Below, one piece after another: positions 41,478-44,904 of a stretch of 44,904 nucleotides of DNA. Numbering within the stretch: position 1 is the stretch's first letter; every line of letters begins with the position of its first letter. The DNA comes from an uncultured Eubacteriales bacterium (GTDB taxonomy: Bacteria; Bacillota; Clostridia; Oscillospirales; Oscillospiraceae): the NCBI GenBank assembly GCA_900544975.1, contig UQXI01000026.1, positions 1-44,904 of the forward strand, given 5' to 3'. Below the pieces are notes generated by a model. It searched no databases and was not told the DNA's origin. It saw nothing but the letters and a program-made list of their open reading frames with translations. Made by a program: the position numbers and the translations under genes.

Positions 41478-44400
41478 GGTGTTTCCCCTCCTGTTCCACT
41501 TGCTCCCAAAATTCTTCCCCGCTCACCGCCCGGTAGGATCGGATTTGACCCCACAGGTCCAGGTGGCAGGCGCTTGCATATGCACAGTAGCGGCAGGCAT
41601 TGTGATTGCCCCGGCTGTAGGGGTTGGGCTCCACCTGCCCTCCCGCGATGCCATCCACCAGCCGGGCCAGGAGCCGAAATACATACCCCTTCAGCTGCTC
41701 CAGCTGGTGGCCCGTGGCCAGGTCGCCGGTGAGGGTTCCGGATTTACTCCGCTTCACCGGCAGGAAGCGGGATTCCCCGTCTGCCTCCATGGCCTGCAGC
41801 ACATCCTCGTCCAACAGCAGCAGACCGCTCCGACGGGCCTCCTTCTGCCGCAGAAGCTGGGCCTCCTGGGATTCCACAGGGCCGTCCACCGGCAGCACCG
41901 GGGACCGGGCCGGAAAGTACAAAACACCTGCGGCCTCCGGGCTCACCCCCAAATACGCCCTGCCGGAATCCTCCAGCGCAAAGAGGTACAGGAGCATTTG
42001 CAATCCCAACCCGTTGAGCACGTCGCAATAGTCAAAATCCTTCCGGCCGGTTTTGTAATCCACCACCCGGACATAGGTCTGCCCCTCCCGCTCATACAGA
42101 TCCAGCCGGTCTACAAAGCCCCGGAGCTGGGCCGGCATGGCTCCGCCGGGAATCTCCACCGGCGGCATCACCCCGCCGGGACCAAATCGGACCTCAAAGC
42201 CCGCCGGCTGGAATTGGGACTGGGCCATCTCCTCCCACAGCTCCCGGACCACCGCCTGGAGCTCCTGGAGATTCCGGTCCAGCAAATAATCCTGGCGGCT
42301 GGTGCGCTGGCCCAAACCGGCAAAATACTCCCGCCGGTAGCGGCCTGCATACTCCATGGCCAGCTCCTGCGTCCGCTCCAGGCTCACCTGAGAAAATCCC
42401 CCGGCCTCACACACATCCCGGGCGGTATGTTCCAGAACATAATGCACAAATGTACCAAATTCCGCCGGATCCACCGTGAGTTCCTTCCGCTCCCTGGCTC
42501 GGAGGCCATAGCGCATGAAGTAGGCAAACCGGCAGGAGGCCACCTGATCCACCTGGGAGGCAGACAGCTGCAACCGCTCTCCGTACAGTCCCCGGACCGT
42601 CTCCGGGGTCAGAGCCCCCAAGGTATACCGGGTTCCGGCCCGGACCTGCCGCCAGGCCTCCTCCACCGCCTGGGGCGCCTGATCCTGGCCTGCCAGCCGG
42701 GCTCCGGCATCCCATACATCTGCAATCTGATCCTCCGGCGGCAGCCGTTCCGGCTCCGGTTCCTGACCCAACATCTGTCCCAGGCGCCGAAACACGGCGG
42801 CCGGCTGGCCTGCGCCGCAGGCGAGGCAGAAAAATTGGGACGCTCCCCCTGCCACAGCATAAATGCCCGCCGTCTCCTGCTCCAGCTGCCGGTACAGGTC
42901 CGCCGTGAGGGGCAACCCCAAATCCATCAGGGTTTTACGCTCCGGCTCCGTGAGGACCATACCGCCTGCACCCGCCTGGGGCAGGAACCCCTCCTGAGCC
43001 CCCAACAGATACAGATACCGGGCCTCCTGCCGCCGCATGGCGGCCACGCCGCCCACCATGACGCTGTCCAGGGTCTGGGGGATGGTGCCCACCTGGTACT
43101 GGCTCAGAAGCAGGCGAAACAGCCGGGTGAAGCCGTCCAGATCCCGGACCGTCTCCCCCAAAAGGGCCGCCATTTGCTCCATCGCCCCCACCAGAATGTC
43201 CCAGAGCTGCTCTTGCTCCTGGGCGCTGCGCCGGTCCCCCGCCGCCTCAAAGGAGGCGGCCAGCTCCTCCAGCCGCCGGGGGGCCTCCACCTCTTCCAGG
43301 AAGGCGTGTAGGGCCTCCAGCTGCCCCAGGGTGTTCCTGGCTCCGGCCATAGCCCGGTGCAGTCTTACTAAGGGCTGCACCCCCGCCCTGCGGCTTTGGT
43401 TCAGGTCTTCCAGGGCCGCCTCATCCTCCGGCTCCCAGGGCAGGCCCAGGCCCCGGGGATGCTGGGTGAAGTCTTCGCCCCAGGCTTTTCCCCCAAGCCC
43501 CCAGGTGATCACATAGTTTTCCAGCCGGTCACAGGCAGCCGGGTCCAGGGGGGACAGGGCAGATTTCAGGTACCGGAACACCGGCTCCCGGTCCAACCCC
43601 TCCGACACCGCCTCCAGCGCGGTGAGGACCGTATCCGGCACCGGCTTCAGGAGGATACTTTCCGAACCGGCAAAATAAGCGGGGATTCCGTAGCGGCCCA
43701 GAACCTGACGCAAAACCGGCTCATACCGGGGAAAATCTCCGCAGACCAATGCCATGTCCCGGTATCGCACCCCGTCCCTGGCCCGGCGGCGGAGCTCCGC
43801 CGCCGCAAACACGCACTCCTGCCGCACCGACTCCAACCGCACCGCCCGGGCCCATGGTTCCAGCCCGGAAATCCGCTCCAGGGGCCCGGCCAGCAGGGTC
43901 CGGCGCATCTGTCCCAGGGGCGTCTCGGCTTCGGGATCCCTGCACACATGCTGCTCCGCCTGAACGCCGGCCTCCGCCGCCAAACGCAGGAGGATCCCCG
44001 CCGTCTCTCCGGCCAGCTCCATGCCCGGCGTTTGAGAGCCGGGACCGTCGCAGACCAGGCTCACCGTCACACAGGGGGATTCCCCAATGAGATGGGCCAG
44101 AACGGCCATCTCCTGGGCCGTAAAGTCTGAAAAACCGTCTATGTAAAACACATGCTCCCGGGCGAATGTCCCGGCCTCCATCTGCTCCAGAAGCCTGGTC
44201 ATCCGGTCTCTGGGGTCCCGGCCAAAGCCGGCGCAAACGCCATCGTAGGCCTCCAGCAGGAGGGACAGCTCCTGTAGCTTTTCAGCCAAAACGCCCTCCG
44301 CCTGCCCGGCGGCAGTCTGGAGGGCTTTTGACGTCACACAGCAGCTTTTAAATTCATCCACCGCCGTCACCAGCGCCGAGAGAAACTCCGGCCTGGCGCC

Positions 44401-44730
44401 CACGGCGGCATAGGCCTTCAGCCGGGGCCGCAGCTGTTCCACCGCCGCCGCCATGGCCAGGATCCGCCCGCCGCCGTCCAGGATGGGCTCCGCCCCGCCA
44501 CCCATTTGGGCAAACACACGGCCAGCCAGGCGGGTGAAGCTCAGCACCTCCCCATACCGGCTGGCCAGGTTCCCGGCCCGGGCGCAGAGACGGCGCTCAT
44601 AGTCGTGGGACGCTTGCTCCGGAACCAGCAAAATCCGGCCTCCGGCTCTTCCTGCCACATCCCGGGCCAGAAAATCCAGGGTTTTGTCCCGGTTGGCCCG
44701 CCAGTTGGTTCCCAATATCAGTTGAAGCAT
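41470..44730 (-). CDS. addB: ATP-dependent helicase/nuclease subunit AddB
   Basis: Partner of AddA that recognises Chi and cuts the other strand. The 1,086-residue protein begins MLQLILGTNWRANRDKTLDF; in place of a canonical P-loop it has only the degenerate GTNWRANRDK segment. The C-terminal nuclease has VRVVDYKTGRKDF, and the iron-sulfur cluster cysteines are one in QVASCRFAYFMRYG and three in NACRYCAYASACHLD. The length is slightly below the Bacillus protein. The lack of a clear Walker A should be checked against relatives. Confidence 0.96.
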   Translation of the reverse strand: MLQLILGTNWRANRDKTLDFLARDVAGRAGGRILLVPEQASHDYERRLCARAGNLASRYGEVLSFTRLAGRVFAQMGGGAEPILDGGGRILAMAAAVEQLRPRLKAYAAVGARPEFLSALVTAVDEFKSCCVTSKALQTAAGQAEGVLAEKLQELSLLLEAYDGVCAGFGRDPRDRMTRLLEQMEAGTFAREHVFYIDGFSDFTAQEMAVLAHLIGESPCVTVSLVCDGPGSQTPGMELAGETAGILLRLAAEAGVQAEQHVCRDPEAETPLGQMRRTLLAGPLERISGLEPWARAVRLESVRQECVFAAAELRRRARDGVRYRDMALVCGDFPRYEPVLRQVLGRYGIPAYFAGSESILLKPVPDTVLTALEAVSEGLDREPVFRYLKSALSPLDPAACDRLENYVITWGLGGKAWGEDFTQHPRGLGLPWEPEDEAALEDLNQSRRAGVQPLVRLHRAMAGARNTLGQLEALHAFLEEVEAPRRLEELAASFEAAGDRRSAQEQEQLWDILVGAMEQMAALLGETVRDLDGFTRLFRLLLSQYQVGTIPQTLDSVMVGGVAAMRRQEARYLYLLGAQEGFLPQAGAGGMVLTEPERKTLMDLGLPLTADLYRQLEQETAGIYAVAGGASQFFCLACGAGQPAAVFRRLGQMLGQEPEPERLPPEDQIADVWDAGARLAGQDQAPQAVEEAWRQVRAGTRYTLGALTPETVRGLYGERLQLSASQVDQVASCRFAYFMRYGLRARERKELTVDPAEFGTFVHYVLEHTARDVCEAGGFSQVSLERTQELAMEYAGRYRREYFAGLGQRTSRQDYLLDRNLQELQAVVRELWEEMAQSQFQPAGFEVRFGPGGVMPPVEIPGGAMPAQLRGFVDRLDLYEREGQTYVRVVDYKTGRKDFDYCDVLNGLGLQMLLYLFALEDSGRAYLGVSPEAAGVLYFPARSPVLPVDGPVESQEAQLLRQKEARRSGLLLLDEDVLQAMEADGESRFLPVKRSKSGTLTGDLATGHQLEQLKGYVFRLLARLVDGIAGGQVEPNPYSRGNHNACRYCAYASACHLDLWGQIRSYRAVSGEEFWEQVEQEGKHHG

Positions 44731-44798
44731 GGATGCACCTCATCTCGATTTGACGCAAATTCGTGTCGCTGACCAGGGGCGGGGCATCTGGAGCATGG

Positions 44799-44904
44799 TC
44801 ACGAATGGAGCCAGTTTTTGATCTGCCCCAGCCAGTCCAGAAGCTGGAAGCGAATTTCGTAGCCGCCCCCCTCCCGGGTGAGGGTCTCGGCCAGCTGGCC
44901 GGAT
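44799..44904 (-). CDS. 3' end of an unidentified gene
   Basis: Minus-strand frame entering from the window edge and reading SGQLAETLTREGGGYEIRFQ, then LLDWLGQIKNWLHS before a stop at 44799-44801. Codon use matches the neighbours. It lies 68 bases upstream of addB. Too short to identify. Confidence 0.5.
   Translation of the reverse strand, partial: SGQLAETLTREGGGYEIRFQLLDWLGQIKNWLHS

Noticed and set aside
41305..43311. Long open frame opposite addB (668 codons)
   Set aside because: Same reason: mirror frame of a high-GC gene without ribosome site or domains.

Overview
The window is a GC-rich (about 60-65% over most of its length, by eye) bacterial chromosome segment. The sporulation genes spoIID and spoVAC, the AddAB nuclease, TrmFO, KtrAB, an S-layer-homology protein and many small acetyltransferases together point to a spore-forming gut Clostridium of the Oscillospiraceae type (Flavonifractor, Intestinimonas or Pseudoflavonifractor relatives). 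That placement is inference from gene content and style. No rRNA, tRNA or CRISPR array was seen.

Layout. Bases 1-9,612 (minus strand) look like one long housekeeping operon, ktrB-ktrA-SpoU methyltransferase-dprA-topA-trmFO-plsX-rnc, with short gaps or 4-bp ATGA overlaps and one strong promoter at 9,584-9,612. Bases 9,730-11,760 are an AT-rich accessory patch: two paralogous Cro/CI-type regulators on the minus strand and an unknown 198-residue gene on the plus strand. The same palindromic operator sits at all three promoters. Two 110-bp MITE-like repeats follow (11,801-12,157). Bases 12,187-23,633 are ordinary chromosome: an AlkZ/YcaQ-like glycosylase, acetyltransferases, a radical SAM protein, a tandem OB-fold protein, an ABC exporter, two RluA-type pseudouridine synthases flanking spoIID, an FMN-split-barrel protein, secG and a ZIP metal transporter.

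Bases 23,634-29,950 form a second AT-rich accessory island. It starts with a decayed NlpC/P60-type (conjugative-element) gene fragment and ends with a crippled IS481-family element lying against spoVAC. Between them is a four-gene minus-strand cassette: a small secreted protein without cysteines, a 675-residue permease fused to an M1-peptidase-like extracytoplasmic domain that lacks the HEXXH zinc motif, an ABC ATPase and a six-helix permease. This is the best candidate for an undescribed system. Its layout resembles bacteriocin export/immunity loci, but none of its proteins could be assigned to a named system.

Bases 30,049-44,904 return to chromosome: spoVAC, a cytidylate-kinase-like protein, DegV, a COG2426 membrane protein, an iron-sulfur flavoprotein, an HTH-TPR regulator with a membrane glycosyltransferase, an SLH surface protein, then addB-addA and the 3' end of one more gene. 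Promoters of the TTGNNN-17-TATAAT kind are easy to see before most units, and rho-independent terminators follow many of them.
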